Below are positions 1-6,319 of a stretch of DNA of 10,778 nt, piece by piece; the first letter of the stretch is position 1; each line of letters begins with the position of its first letter. Both the position numbers and the translations under genes were made by a program. Source of the DNA: JAGZEG01 sp963930185 (GTDB lineage: Bacteria; Actinomycetota; Coriobacteriia; Coriobacteriales; UMGS124); the NCBI GenBank assembly GCA_963930185.1, contig CAWVLT010000052.1:1-10778 (forward strand). The letters run 5' to 3'. The notes beneath the pieces are model-generated. The model worked only from the letters and a program-made list of their open reading frames with translations, was not told where the DNA came from and did not search any database.

Positions 1-273
1 CAGCGCCTGGTTGACGCCGGCAACACGGTTTTGGTGATCGAGCACAACCTCGACGTCATCAAGGTGGCCGACCGCATCATCGACCTGGGGCCCGAGGGCG
101 GCACCGGCGGCGGCACGATCGTGGCCAGCGGCACCCCCGAGCAGGTCTGCGAGGTCGCCGGGAGCTACACCGGCCAGTTCCTCAAGCCCATTCTCGAGCG
201 CGACCGCGCCCGCCAGCGCGCCATGCGCCAGGCGCAGGCGGAGGAGGTCGAGCCGCTGCAGGCCGACGAGTAG
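1..273 (+). CDS. uvrA: UvrABC excinuclease subunit A, C-terminal end (truncated by window start)
   Basis: This is the last 90 codons of UvrA, the damage-sensing ABC-type ATPase of nucleotide excision repair. The reading frame is open from base 1 and stops with TAG at 271-273. The piece VIEHNLDVIKVADRIIDLGP is the hallmark of the second UvrA nucleotide-binding domain: the strand after Walker B, the switch (H-loop) histidine, and the DLGPEGG turn. It is followed by GGTIVASGTPEQV and SYTGQFLKPIL, the usual UvrA C-terminus. After that comes a short charged Arg/Gln/Glu tail of about 28 residues, a little longer than in many relatives. Most of the protein lies upstream of the window. The partner nuclease gene uvrC is about 6 kb downstream on the same strand. 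Identification rests on motif recognition and is very secure; nothing looks damaged. Confidence 0.96.
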   Translation, partial: QRLVDAGNTVLVIEHNLDVIKVADRIIDLGPEGGTGGGTIVASGTPEQVCEVAGSYTGQFLKPILERDRARQRAMRQAQAEEVEPLQADE

Positions 274-449
274 GGCCTTCGGCCGCAGGGGCCGGGCCGG
301 GTGGCGGACGGCCCGCTGGAGGCGGGGCGTCCGCAGTGGTACCATGGGAACAACCCGCTCGCGTCCGGCTCGCGCCGGGGCGCGGCGGGCGGACGACTGA
401 GCCGACGCCCCAGGGAGGCGTCGGCCCGACACGTTGATTGGAGAGCAAG
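274..449 (+). other. Non-coding gap with hairpins between uvrA and the small membrane peptide
   Basis: No convincing gene lies in these 176 bases. Three inverted repeats can be read. A small GGCC-TTC-GGCC hairpin (274-284) directly follows the uvrA stop. A 7-bp stem GCGGACG/CGTCCGC pairs 304-310 with 328-334. The strongest is a 9-bp stem at 401-425, listed separately. None is followed by a T-run. No clear -35/-10 pair was found. The sequence TGGTACCAT at 337-345 resembles an extended -10 box but has no -35 partner. Confidence 0.5.
401..425 (+). terminator. Strong hairpin upstream of the 43-aa gene (terminator or 5'-leader structure)
   Basis: GCCGACGCC at 401-409 and GGCGTCGGC at 417-425 are perfect reverse complements with a 7-nt loop, giving a very stable 9-bp GC-rich stem. 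It ends 24 nt before the ATG at 450. There is no T-tract on either side. It could be a weak or Rho-assisted terminator for uvrA, or a structure in the leader of the next gene. The stem is directly visible; its function is inferred. Confidence 0.35.
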
Positions 450-581
450 ATGGAAAGCATCATGCCCCTGGTTGGCGACGACACCAACCTCACCATCCCG
501 ATCATCATCGGCGTCGTGGCGGCCATCGTGATCATCGTGGCCATCATCCTCATCGTCAAGGGCCGCAGCTCCCGCCAGTAG
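450..581 (+). CDS. 43-residue single-pass membrane peptide resembling a stand-alone cell-wall sorting tail
   Basis: The frame runs from ATG at 450 to TAG at 579-581 and encodes 43 residues. A GGAG ribosome-binding site at 440-443 sits 6 nt before the start, which supports real translation. Residues 1-15 are polar (MESIMPLVGDDTNLT). Residues 16-36 form one very hydrophobic helix rich in Ile and Val, and the end KGRSSRQ is basic. This layout (degenerate LPxTG-like MPLVG, then GDDTN, a hydrophobic span and a basic tail) is that of the C-terminal sorting signal of sortase substrates, but the Thr of the motif is Val and no passenger domain precedes it. The stop codon is 9 nt before the ybaK start, so the two are probably co-transcribed. 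The alternative is simply a small membrane peptide of unknown role. I assign no function. Confidence 0.72.
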   Translation: MESIMPLVGDDTNLTIPIIIGVVAAIVIIVAIILIVKGRSSRQ

Positions 582-590
582 CGGGACGCT

Positions 591-1112
591 TTGCGCGTTC
601 CTGCGAGCGTGGGACGCTCCGATCGCGGCGACGCCGCCGCCAAGACAAACGCGATGCGCGAGCTCGACCGGGCGGGCATCGCCTATGAGACGCACGTCTA
701 CGACGTCGAGGACGAGACGAGCACCAGCCTGGGGGTGAGGGTCGCCCAGGCGACGGGCATCGACCCCGACAGCGCGTTCAAGACGCTCGTGTGCGCGGGG
801 GCGCACGGCGCGCATGCCGTGTTCTGCATCCCCGTGGCAAGCGAGCTCGACCTCAAGAAGGCCGCCCGGGCGGCGGGGGAGAAGTCCCTGTCGATGCTTG
901 CGGTGCGCGACCTGCGCGACGTGACCGGCTACGTTCGGGGCGGGTGCTCGCCGGTGGGGATGAAGCGGCGCTTCCCCACGTTCATCGACGAGACGGCGCA
1001 GCTCTTTGACCGCATCGGTATATCGGGCGGCAGGATCGGGGTCCAGCTCGTGCTCGACCCGCTCGAGCTCGCCCGCTTCGTGGGGGCCTCGTTCGCTGAC
1101 CTGACGGAGTAG
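591..1112 (+). CDS. ybaK: YbaK/EbsC-type Cys-tRNA(Pro) deacylase
   Basis: This is a trans-editing enzyme that hydrolyses Cys-tRNA(Pro) (the YbaK branch of the ProX/INS superfamily), protecting translation from proline-to-cysteine errors in the cytoplasm. Family signatures are plain: KTNAMRELDRAGIAYE near the start; FKTLVC; PVASELDLKKAARAAGEKS with the conserved lysine; TGYVRGGCSPVGMKRRFPT; and ISGGRIGVQLVL near the end. The frame stops with TAG at 1110-1112. The start is uncertain. TTG at 591 gives 173 residues and has only a weak GGGA upstream, GTG at 609 gives 167, and ATG at 654 gives 152 but cuts into the conserved N-terminus. The family is usually about 155-165 residues, so GTG 609 is a fair rival. 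It follows the 43-aa gene by 9 nt and precedes murJ by about 110 nt. Confidence 0.92.
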   Translation: MRVPASVGRSDRGDAAAKTNAMRELDRAGIAYETHVYDVEDETSTSLGVRVAQATGIDPDSAFKTLVCAGAHGAHAVFCIPVASELDLKKAARAAGEKSLSMLAVRDLRDVTGYVRGGCSPVGMKRRFPTFIDETAQLFDRIGISGGRIGVQLVLDPLELARFVGASFADLTE

Positions 1113-1225
1113 GCGTCGGGCAAGACGCGCGATGTCGCGGGCATGGCGAGTGGCTGTGCGCTGGTCGTGGCCGGCAAGACGAGATCTGGTTGGGAAGGCT
1201 AAGGCGAAAGGACAGTCGGGACAGT
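1113..1225 (+). other. Short spacer between ybaK and murJ
   Basis: About 113 bases separate the ybaK stop from the preferred murJ start. A 5-bp hairpin GCGTC/GACGC with a 6-nt loop occupies 1113-1128 just after the stop, without a T-run, so a real terminator is doubtful. No promoter could be recognised. The two genes may be read through together. Confidence 0.35.
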
Positions 1226-3730
1226 ATGGCGCGCCCCCAGGGAAGGCACTTTGGCTCCGCGGAAAGCGCGGGTCGCGAACACGATGACAAGACGCGGCGC
1301 AATGCGTCCGCGCGCGAGACTCGCGGTGCTCGCGAGGCCGGTGCTCGCGAGGCGAAGGAGGGCCGCTCGGTCCGCGAGGCACCCACGGGCCGAGGGGCTA
1401 CCACGGGCGGCGGGGCCGGCACAGGCCTGGGCCGTGCGGTTGGCATGAACCGGGCGTCCGACATGGGCCGCTCTCCGGGCGCGGGTCAGGCGTCGGGTGC
1501 GGGCCGGGGGTTCGGGGCGAGCCGATCGTCCGGTGCGGGCCGCACCTCGGGCGCCAAGCGCGCGTCGGGCGCGGCCCAGCGCCTCGCCGAGCCGGGCGTG
1601 CGCGCCATGCGCAAGGTCGCGGGCCCCGGCGAGTGGGAGGAGGCGCACGCCGCGCTCGAGCCGAAGCCGCTGCCGGCTGACTTCGACGCCACCGGGACCT
1701 GGACCGTGCCCGCCACCTCGCCGGTCGCGCCGAGCGGCTCCTCGGCGTCACCCGATGACACCTCCATGTGGCTGGGCATCGCCGCGTCCTCCGGCGTCAG
1801 CACCGGCGGCACCGTCGCGTCCCCCAGCGAGACGGCCACGTGGCTCGCCATAGCCGCCCGCAGCGAGGAGCAGGCGCGGTCGGCGGACGCCTCGCCCCTG
1901 ACGCCCCCGCCGTCGGCCTCTCCTGCACCGGCGAGGGGAGGCCGTGCCTCCGTCGACGCGCTCTCGACGTCCGAATGGGTGCGCCTGGGCTCCTCCGACG
2001 CCGCCTCGCGCGAGGACACGCCTGCCGACCGGGACGACGAGTCCCCCTCGGGGATCGCCGGCCGCGCCGTCCAGCCTGGTGGCGAGGATGCGCCCGAGGC
2101 TCCCCGCGAGACCCCCGCGGAGCTTGCCGAGGGGTCAGTCGTGGGCCGCTCGGCCATGCTCATCAGCCTGTGCGTCATGATCTCGCGCATCACCGGGTTC
2201 GTCCGCACCTGGGCCATGGGCTTCGCCATGGGAACCACGCTGCTCTCGTCCTCCTACCAGGTTGCCTGCAACCTGCCCAACCAGCTCTACGAGCTCGTGA
2301 TGGGCGGCATGCTGGTGACGGCGTTTCTGCCCGTGTACGTCTCGCTGCGCAAGCGCGAGGGGGAGGAACGCGCCAACCGATACGCGTCGACGCTGCTGGG
2401 CATCGTCGTGGTGGCGCTGGGGCTGGTGGCGCTGCTCGCCACGGTCTTCGCGCCGCAGGTGGTCTACACCCAGATGTTCCTCAACCCCGCGGGCGACCGC
2501 GAGCTTGTGACGTACTTCTTCAGGTTCTTCGCCATCCAGCTGCTCTTCTACGGCGTGAGCGCCATCGTGGGCGGGCTGCTCAACGCCCGGCGCGACTACT
2601 TCTGGAGCTCGGCGGCGCCGATCGCCAACAACCTGGTGGTCATCGCCGTGATGTTCGTCTACGTGTTCATCGCGCCCGAGAACCCCGAGCTGGGCAAGCT
2701 CGTCATCGCCGTGGGAACGCCGCTGGGCGTGCTCACCCAGATGGCGGTGCAGATCCCCGCGCTGGTTCGCTCGGGCATACGCCTGCGGCCGCGCATCGAC
2801 CTGCACGACCCCGCGCTTCGCGAGACGCTGTCGCTGGGGGTTCCCACCATCATCGTCACCGTGGCGTCGTTCGTCACGGTGTCGGTCCAGAACGCGGCCG
2901 CCATGGCGGTGAGCGACGCGGGCTCCTCGGTGCTCTTCTACGCGCGGCAGTGGTTCACCCTGCCCTACGCCTTCCTGTCGGTGCCGCTCACCACCACGCT
3001 GTTCACCGAGCTCTCGGACATGGCGGCCGACCGCAACCGCGAGGGCATGCTGCGCGCCATCGCCGCGAGCACGAGGCAGAACCTGTTCTTCATGATCCCG
3101 TTCGCGCTGTACCTGGCCGTGTTCTCCGTGCCGCTCGTCTCGCTGTTCTGCGCGGGCGAGTTCACGCAGGACAGCGTGGAGATGGTGGCGAGCTACCTTT
3201 CGTTCATGGCGATCTCGCTGCCGTTCTACGCGCTGTTCATGTTCATGCAGAAGGTGTTCTCGGCCATTCGCCGCATGCGGGTCTACGCCATCCTTAACCT
3301 GGTGGTCTCGGCCGTGCAGGTGGTCCTGACGCTTCTGTGGTGCCTGGGCGTCGACGGCGTGTGGGCGGGGTGGGGCATCAACGGCGTGGCCCTGGCGCAG
3401 ACGGCGTTCTTTGTGCTGGGCGACATCTGGTGCTACGCCTACCTGCGCCGGGTGTTCGGGCGCATCGAGCTGCTCTCGATCCTGCGCAGCGCACTGGGCT
3501 CGCTGGGGCTGGGCGTGGTGGGCGCCGCGGTGGGCGGAGCCGCCCTGTGGGCGCTCTCGACGCTGGTCGGCCCCATCGGCTCGTCCATCCCGCTGGCGTT
3601 GCTCTACGTGGTGGTCGGCGGCGTTCTGGCGCTGGTCGCGACGTTCGGCCCCGCCGTCGCCCTGCACGTGCCCGAGGCGTCGTTCATCCGTCGCATCCTG
3701 GGACGCTTCGTGCCGGCGCTGCGGAGCTAG
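1226..3730 (+). CDS. murJ: MurJ/MviN lipid II flippase with ~300-residue disordered N-terminal extension
   Basis: MurJ moves lipid II across the cytoplasmic membrane for peptidoglycan synthesis. From ATG 1226 the protein has 834 residues; an in-frame TTG at 1190 would add 12. ATG is preferred because of the AAAGGA/GGGA purine tracts before it. Residues 307-834 are a full-length MOP-superfamily core of about 528 residues with many membrane spans. It starts GRSAMLISLCVMISRITGFVR, carrying the conserved Arg pair, and continues CNLPNQLYELVMGGML, the actinobacterial form of the first-loop motif. Residues 1-306 are low-complexity: a basic Gly/Ala/Ser/Arg region at about 75-135, then a Ser/Thr/Pro/Glu-rich region with four TxxW motifs (Trp 159, 182, 206, 251). 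Mycobacterial MurJ also carries regulatory extensions, but C-terminal pseudokinase and extracellular domains. The core identification is secure; the role of the tail is unknown. Confidence 0.95.
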   Translation: MARPQGRHFGSAESAGREHDDKTRRNASARETRGAREAGAREAKEGRSVREAPTGRGATTGGGAGTGLGRAVGMNRASDMGRSPGAGQASGAGRGFGASRSSGAGRTSGAKRASGAAQRLAEPGVRAMRKVAGPGEWEEAHAALEPKPLPADFDATGTWTVPATSPVAPSGSSASPDDTSMWLGIAASSGVSTGGTVASPSETATWLAIAARSEEQARSADASPLTPPPSASPAPARGGRASVDALSTSEWVRLGSSDAASREDTPADRDDESPSGIAGRAVQPGGEDAPEAPRETPAELAEGSVVGRSAMLISLCVMISRITGFVRTWAMGFAMGTTLLSSSYQVACNLPNQLYELVMGGMLVTAFLPVYVSLRKREGEERANRYASTLLGIVVVALGLVALLATVFAPQVVYTQMFLNPAGDRELVTYFFRFFAIQLLFYGVSAIVGGLLNARRDYFWSSAAPIANNLVVIAVMFVYVFIAPENPELGKLVIAVGTPLGVLTQMAVQIPALVRSGIRLRPRIDLHDPALRETLSLGVPTIIVTVASFVTVSVQNAAAMAVSDAGSSVLFYARQWFTLPYAFLSVPLTTTLFTELSDMAADRNREGMLRAIAASTRQNLFFMIPFALYLAVFSVPLVSLFCAGEFTQDSVEMVASYLSFMAISLPFYALFMFMQKVFSAIRRMRVYAILNLVVSAVQVVLTLLWCLGVDGVWAGWGINGVALAQTAFFVLGDIWCYAYLRRVFGRIELLSILRSALGSLGLGVVGAAVGGAALWALSTLVGPIGSSIPLALLYVVVGGVLALVATFGPAVALHVPEASFIRRILGRFVPALRS

Positions 3731-3739
3731 TGCGCAGAA

Positions 3740-3784
3740 AAGGCGGGCGAGGCGGCCGGGAGCTCCGGTTGCCTCGCCCGCCTT
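3740..3784. terminator. Bidirectional intrinsic terminator between murJ and the SIMPL gene
   Basis: A perfect 14-bp stem pairs AAGGCGGGCGAGGC (3740-3753) with GCCTCGCCCGCCTT (3771-3784). Its 17-nt loop contains a further CCGG/CCGG mini-stem. Bases 3738-3741 are A's, so on the minus strand the stem is followed by TTTT, a good U-tract for the SIMPL gene. On the plus strand the stem ends in TT only. It lies 10 nt after the murJ stop and about 40 nt past the SIMPL stop, as expected for convergent genes sharing a terminator. Confidence 0.88.
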
Positions 3785-3826
3785 GGGGTGGCTGCCTTGC
3801 GGGGCGATGGGCGTGCGGCCCTCCGC

Positions 3827-4780
3827 CTATGCCTGGGCTACCTGCGCCGATCCGCTGGCATCCTCCGCACTGGATGCCGATGGCTCGTCGACGTATTCCA
3901 CGCCCTCGCCGTCGGGCAAGAAGGTGACCGTGCAGTCGAGCGTGACCTCGGCCTCGATCTCGATCAGGCCGGGCACCACGGCGGAGGACACCTTGGAGCT
4001 GGACGCGCCCGCGGCGCTGTCCATCGTGGCCGCCTCCTCGTAGATGCCCGCGTCCGCGTAGCGGTACTGCTGGGCGCTCGGCGACTCGGTGATCGCGCTC
4101 ACCACGACCACGGCGCGGGCCGACTCGCTGCTCTGGGCCTCGGCGAGCGCCCATGCCTTGTCGCGCGCCTGGTCGGTCGCCTTGATCAGGGCCTGCTGGT
4201 ACTGCTCGTCGTAGCTGCTCGAGTAGTAGGCGATCGAGTCCACGCGCGTCACGCCGCCGTCGATGGCGGCGCCCAGCACGTCGCCGACCTCGCCGACCGC
4301 GATGCCGCCGACCTCGTAGCGCACGCTCGCGTAGTAGTCCGACACGCTCTCGTTGCCCTGCTCGTCGTAGGTGTAGCGCGGCGAGACCGACACGCCGGCC
4401 GTCTGGATGGACTGCTCGTCCACCCCCGCCTGCACCAGCGCGTCGTTGACCGAGACGGCCAGCGCGTCGGCCTGCTCCACGGCGCTCGCGGCGTCGGGTC
4501 CGGTGGCCTCGATGGCAAAGGAGAGGTCTGCCACGTCGGGCTCCACGAACACCGAGTCTCGGCCGGTCACGGTGATCGTCTGAGAGGTCGAGCCCACGGC
4601 CTCGCCGGCCTTGAGCGAGGCGACGGTGTCGTCGCTGATGCTGCTGACGACCGTACCCGCGCTCGCCTGGGACGGCATGGCGCTCGCCGCGCATGCCAGC
4701 CCGAGGCCCAGGGCGGCGGCCACGGCGAGGTGACGGGCGTGAACGAAGGGCAGTGCCTTGGCGCTTGCGTTGCTTCTCAT
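3827..4780 (-). CDS. Secreted SIMPL-domain (DUF541) protein
   Basis: The gene encodes 317 residues from ATG (4780-4778) to TAG (3829-3827). The start is set by a perfect AGGAGG at 4785-4790, 4 nt upstream; earlier in-frame starts would only prepend non-signal sequence. The N-terminus MRSNASAKAL is followed by a hydrophobic stretch and the Ala/Ser-rich segment ASAMPSQASA, a typical Sec signal peptide with cleavage near residue 34 or 41. The mature part begins with the SIMPL start VTGRDSVFVEPDVADLSFAI and has the typical helix with AVEQADALAVSVNDAL, the TAGVSVSPRYTYDE turn and the terminal strand VVPGLIEIEAEVTLDCTVTF. An acidic, Ser/Ala-rich tail of about 25 residues ends it. Relatives include Brucella BP26 and E. 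coli YggE, which form extracytoplasmic oligomers; a stress role is reported but the biochemistry is unclear. It is divergent from the ATP-grasp gene. Confidence 0.9.
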   Translation of the reverse strand: MRSNASAKALPFVHARHLAVAAALGLGLACAASAMPSQASAGTVVSSISDDTVASLKAGEAVGSTSQTITVTGRDSVFVEPDVADLSFAIEATGPDAASAVEQADALAVSVNDALVQAGVDEQSIQTAGVSVSPRYTYDEQGNESVSDYYASVRYEVGGIAVGEVGDVLGAAIDGGVTRVDSIAYYSSSYDEQYQQALIKATDQARDKAWALAEAQSSESARAVVVVSAITESPSAQQYRYADAGIYEEAATMDSAAGASSSKVSSAVVPGLIEIEAEVTLDCTVTFLPDGEGVEYVDEPSASSAEDASGSAQVAQA

Positions 4781-4807
4781 GGTGCCTCCTTGACCGGTAG
4801 CCGGGCG

Positions 4808-4827
4808 GTGCACGTGCACGTCACGTG
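4808..4827. promoter_or_regulatory. Tandem CACGTG palindromes in the SIMPL/ligase divergent region
   Basis: GTGCACGTGCAC at 4808-4819 is a perfect 12-bp palindrome whose core CACGTG (4811-4816) is repeated at 4822-4827. The two cores are 11 bp apart, about one helical turn, so a protein could bind both on one face. They lie just downstream of the putative SIMPL -10 box and upstream of its Shine-Dalgarno sequence, where a bound repressor would block elongation. The alternative is a leader RNA hairpin or chance in a GC-rich region. No regulator is named. Confidence 0.4.
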
Positions 4828-4838
4828 CCTCACGGGGA

Positions 4839-4844
4839 AGTATA
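4839..4844 (-). promoter_or_regulatory. Possible -10 box of the SIMPL gene
   Basis: Read on the minus strand these bases are TATACT, five of six matches to the bacterial -10 consensus in an otherwise extremely GC-rich stretch. The start of transcription would fall near 4832, giving a leader of about 50 nt to the ATG at 4780. The -35 position (about 4862-4867, CACGGC on the minus strand) is poor, so an activator or a non-consensus sigma element may be needed. Confidence 0.4.
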
Positions 4845-4919
4845 CCCCGCCGCGCCGCCTCGCCGTGTCGCGCGCGGGCCTCGCATACACACCTCGCCCA
4901 TACCTTGGAGGCCGTGTTG

Positions 4920-4928
4920 TGGCATGAT
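4920..4928 (+). promoter_or_regulatory. Possible extended -10 element for the ATP-grasp/uvrC operon
   Basis: TGGCATGAT fits the TGnTATAAT extended -10 form with four of six core matches. It lies about 120 nt before the ligase ATG, and no good -35 box sits 17 nt upstream. It is the best plus-strand candidate in the divergent region but remains weak. Confidence 0.25.
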
Positions 4929-5046
4929 GTACAAGTGGTGTGCGCGCTTTTTGCGCACGCCGTGCGGGAGCGCGGCCGCCCGCGCCTTCTCGCGTCCGGC
5001 CAGCGCGCCATGTCAGTCACGACCATTCGTCACGAGGGGATGCACC

Positions 5047-6312
5047 ATGCCCAACCCCGAGCACCTCATAACCAGCGACGCCGACGTGCGCCAGCGCCTC
5101 CAGCCCGTCCTTCTCGGCGGGGACATCCTCACCTACAGCTGCGTGCGCTGCTTCCACGCCGCCTACGGCCTGCGCTCCATCGTCCTGGCGGGCTTCGACG
5201 CCAAGATAATCTCCACGAGCCGCTTCGCCGAGCTGCGCATCGTGCCCGGCGTCGACCAGGAGGACGTGTGCGTCGAGGCCCTGCGCTCGCTGGGCGCCGA
5301 GCTCGCCGCCGCCGGCAAGGTCCCGCTCGTGCTGGGCACGGGCGACTGGTACGCGCGCACGCTCTCCAAGCACAAGGAGGAGCTCTCCGAGTGGTTCGTG
5401 GTGCCCTACATCGACTTCGACCTGCTCGACCGCATCACGCAGAAGGAGACGTTCTACCAGATCTGCGAGGAGCTGGGCATTCCCTATCCCAAGACCTGGA
5501 CCTACGACTGCTCCGACCCCGGCGTCACCATCCCGGCCGAGAGCTTCGCCTATCCGGTGATCGCCAAGCCATCCAACTCGGCGCGCTACCACTACGCCGA
5601 GATCGCGAACAAGAAGAAGGTCTACACCATCGAGTCGGCCGCCGAGCTCACCGAGCTCTTCGAGGCGCTCAAGGCCTCCAGCTACGACCGCGAGCTCATC
5701 GTGCAGGACATGGTGCCCGGCGCCGACGACGCGCTGCGCTCCATCACCTGCTTCTCCGACGCCAGCGGCGAGGTGCGCGTCTGGTCGACGGGCCACGTGC
5801 TGCTCGAGGACCACATGCCCACCGCGGTGGGCAACCCCGTGTGCATCATGCTTGAGCGCAACGACCAGATAGCCGAGCAGGCGGCGCGCTTCCTGCGCCA
5901 CGTGGGGTACCGCGGGTTCTCGAACTTCGACGTCAAGTACGACTCGCGTGACGGCAGCTATCGCTTCTTCGAGGTGAACACCCGCCCGGGGCGCAACACG
6001 TTCTACATGACCATCGGCGGCGTGAACTTCGTCACCCTGCTGGTGGAGGAGTACGTGCTGCACCGTGAGATCCCCCAGTGCGTGGCGTGCGACGAGGGCC
6101 TCTACACCGTGGTGCCCCGCGTCGTGGTGCGCCGCACGGTGGTCGACCCCGACCTGCGCCGCCGGGCCCGGGCGCTCTTCGACTCCGGCAAGGCCCACAA
6201 CCCGCTGTTCTACAAGGAGGACACCGCCGCCCACATGTTCTGGTCGCGGCTGATGTACCTCAACCAGATCCGCAAGTTCAAGCGCTACGTCTGGGACGTG
6301 CAGAAGGGCTAG
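5047..6312 (+). CDS. ATP-grasp amide ligase, probably D-aspartate-ligase-like (peptidoglycan cross-bridge)
   Basis: The protein has 421 residues from ATG 5047, with GAGGGG 7 nt upstream, to TAG 6310-6312. ATP-grasp features are in order: PVIAKPSNSARYHYAEI with the nucleotide-binding Lys174; LIVQDMVPGADD (about 218-229), giving the adenine-side loop; and FFEVNTRPGR, with metal ligands Glu309 and Asn311 and Arg313. The N-terminal part, PVLLGGDILTYSCVRCFHAA then VLGTGDWYARTLSKHKEELS and FVVPYIDFDLLDRITQKETF, resembles enterococcal D-aspartate ligase (Aslfm), which couples D-Asp to Lys of the peptidoglycan stem precursor in the cytoplasm. The substrate is inferred; a generic 'carboxylate-amine ligase' label would also be defensible. 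Context fits cell-wall synthesis: murJ is just upstream, beyond a minus-strand gene. The stop is 7 nt before uvrC, so the two are probably one operon. Confidence 0.82.
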   Translation: MPNPEHLITSDADVRQRLQPVLLGGDILTYSCVRCFHAAYGLRSIVLAGFDAKIISTSRFAELRIVPGVDQEDVCVEALRSLGAELAAAGKVPLVLGTGDWYARTLSKHKEELSEWFVVPYIDFDLLDRITQKETFYQICEELGIPYPKTWTYDCSDPGVTIPAESFAYPVIAKPSNSARYHYAEIANKKKVYTIESAAELTELFEALKASSYDRELIVQDMVPGADDALRSITCFSDASGEVRVWSTGHVLLEDHMPTAVGNPVCIMLERNDQIAEQAARFLRHVGYRGFSNFDVKYDSRDGSYRFFEVNTRPGRNTFYMTIGGVNFVTLLVEEYVLHREIPQCVACDEGLYTVVPRVVVRRTVVDPDLRRRARALFDSGKAHNPLFYKEDTAAHMFWSRLMYLNQIRKFKRYVWDVQKG

Positions 6313-6319
6313 GCGCGCG

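Larger units (their letters stand above)
4781..5046. other. Divergent intergenic region, SIMPL gene / ATP-grasp gene
   Basis: These 266 bases hold no gene I can support, although the plus frame of the ligase is open back to 4825. That extension is rejected because GAGGGG at 5034-5039 points to the ATG at 5047 and the family N-terminus begins there. The left half carries the SIMPL leader, the CACGTG palindromes and the TATACT box. On the plus strand, TGGCATGAT (4920-4928) resembles an extended -10 element for the ligase, with only a poor -35 upstream. The sequence is weakly AT-richer around 4913-4940. Confidence 0.4.

Noticed and set aside
2135..3667. Long open frame on the minus strand opposite murJ
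   Set aside because: It is rich in His, Arg, Asp and Gln as expected from the antisense of a high-GC membrane-protein gene. It has no domain or ribosome-binding site, and murJ is unambiguous.
4825..5046. N-terminal extension of the ATP-grasp protein to 4825
   Set aside because: The extra residues are unlike the family, while the ATG at 5047 has a well placed GAGGGG and matches the expected N-terminus.
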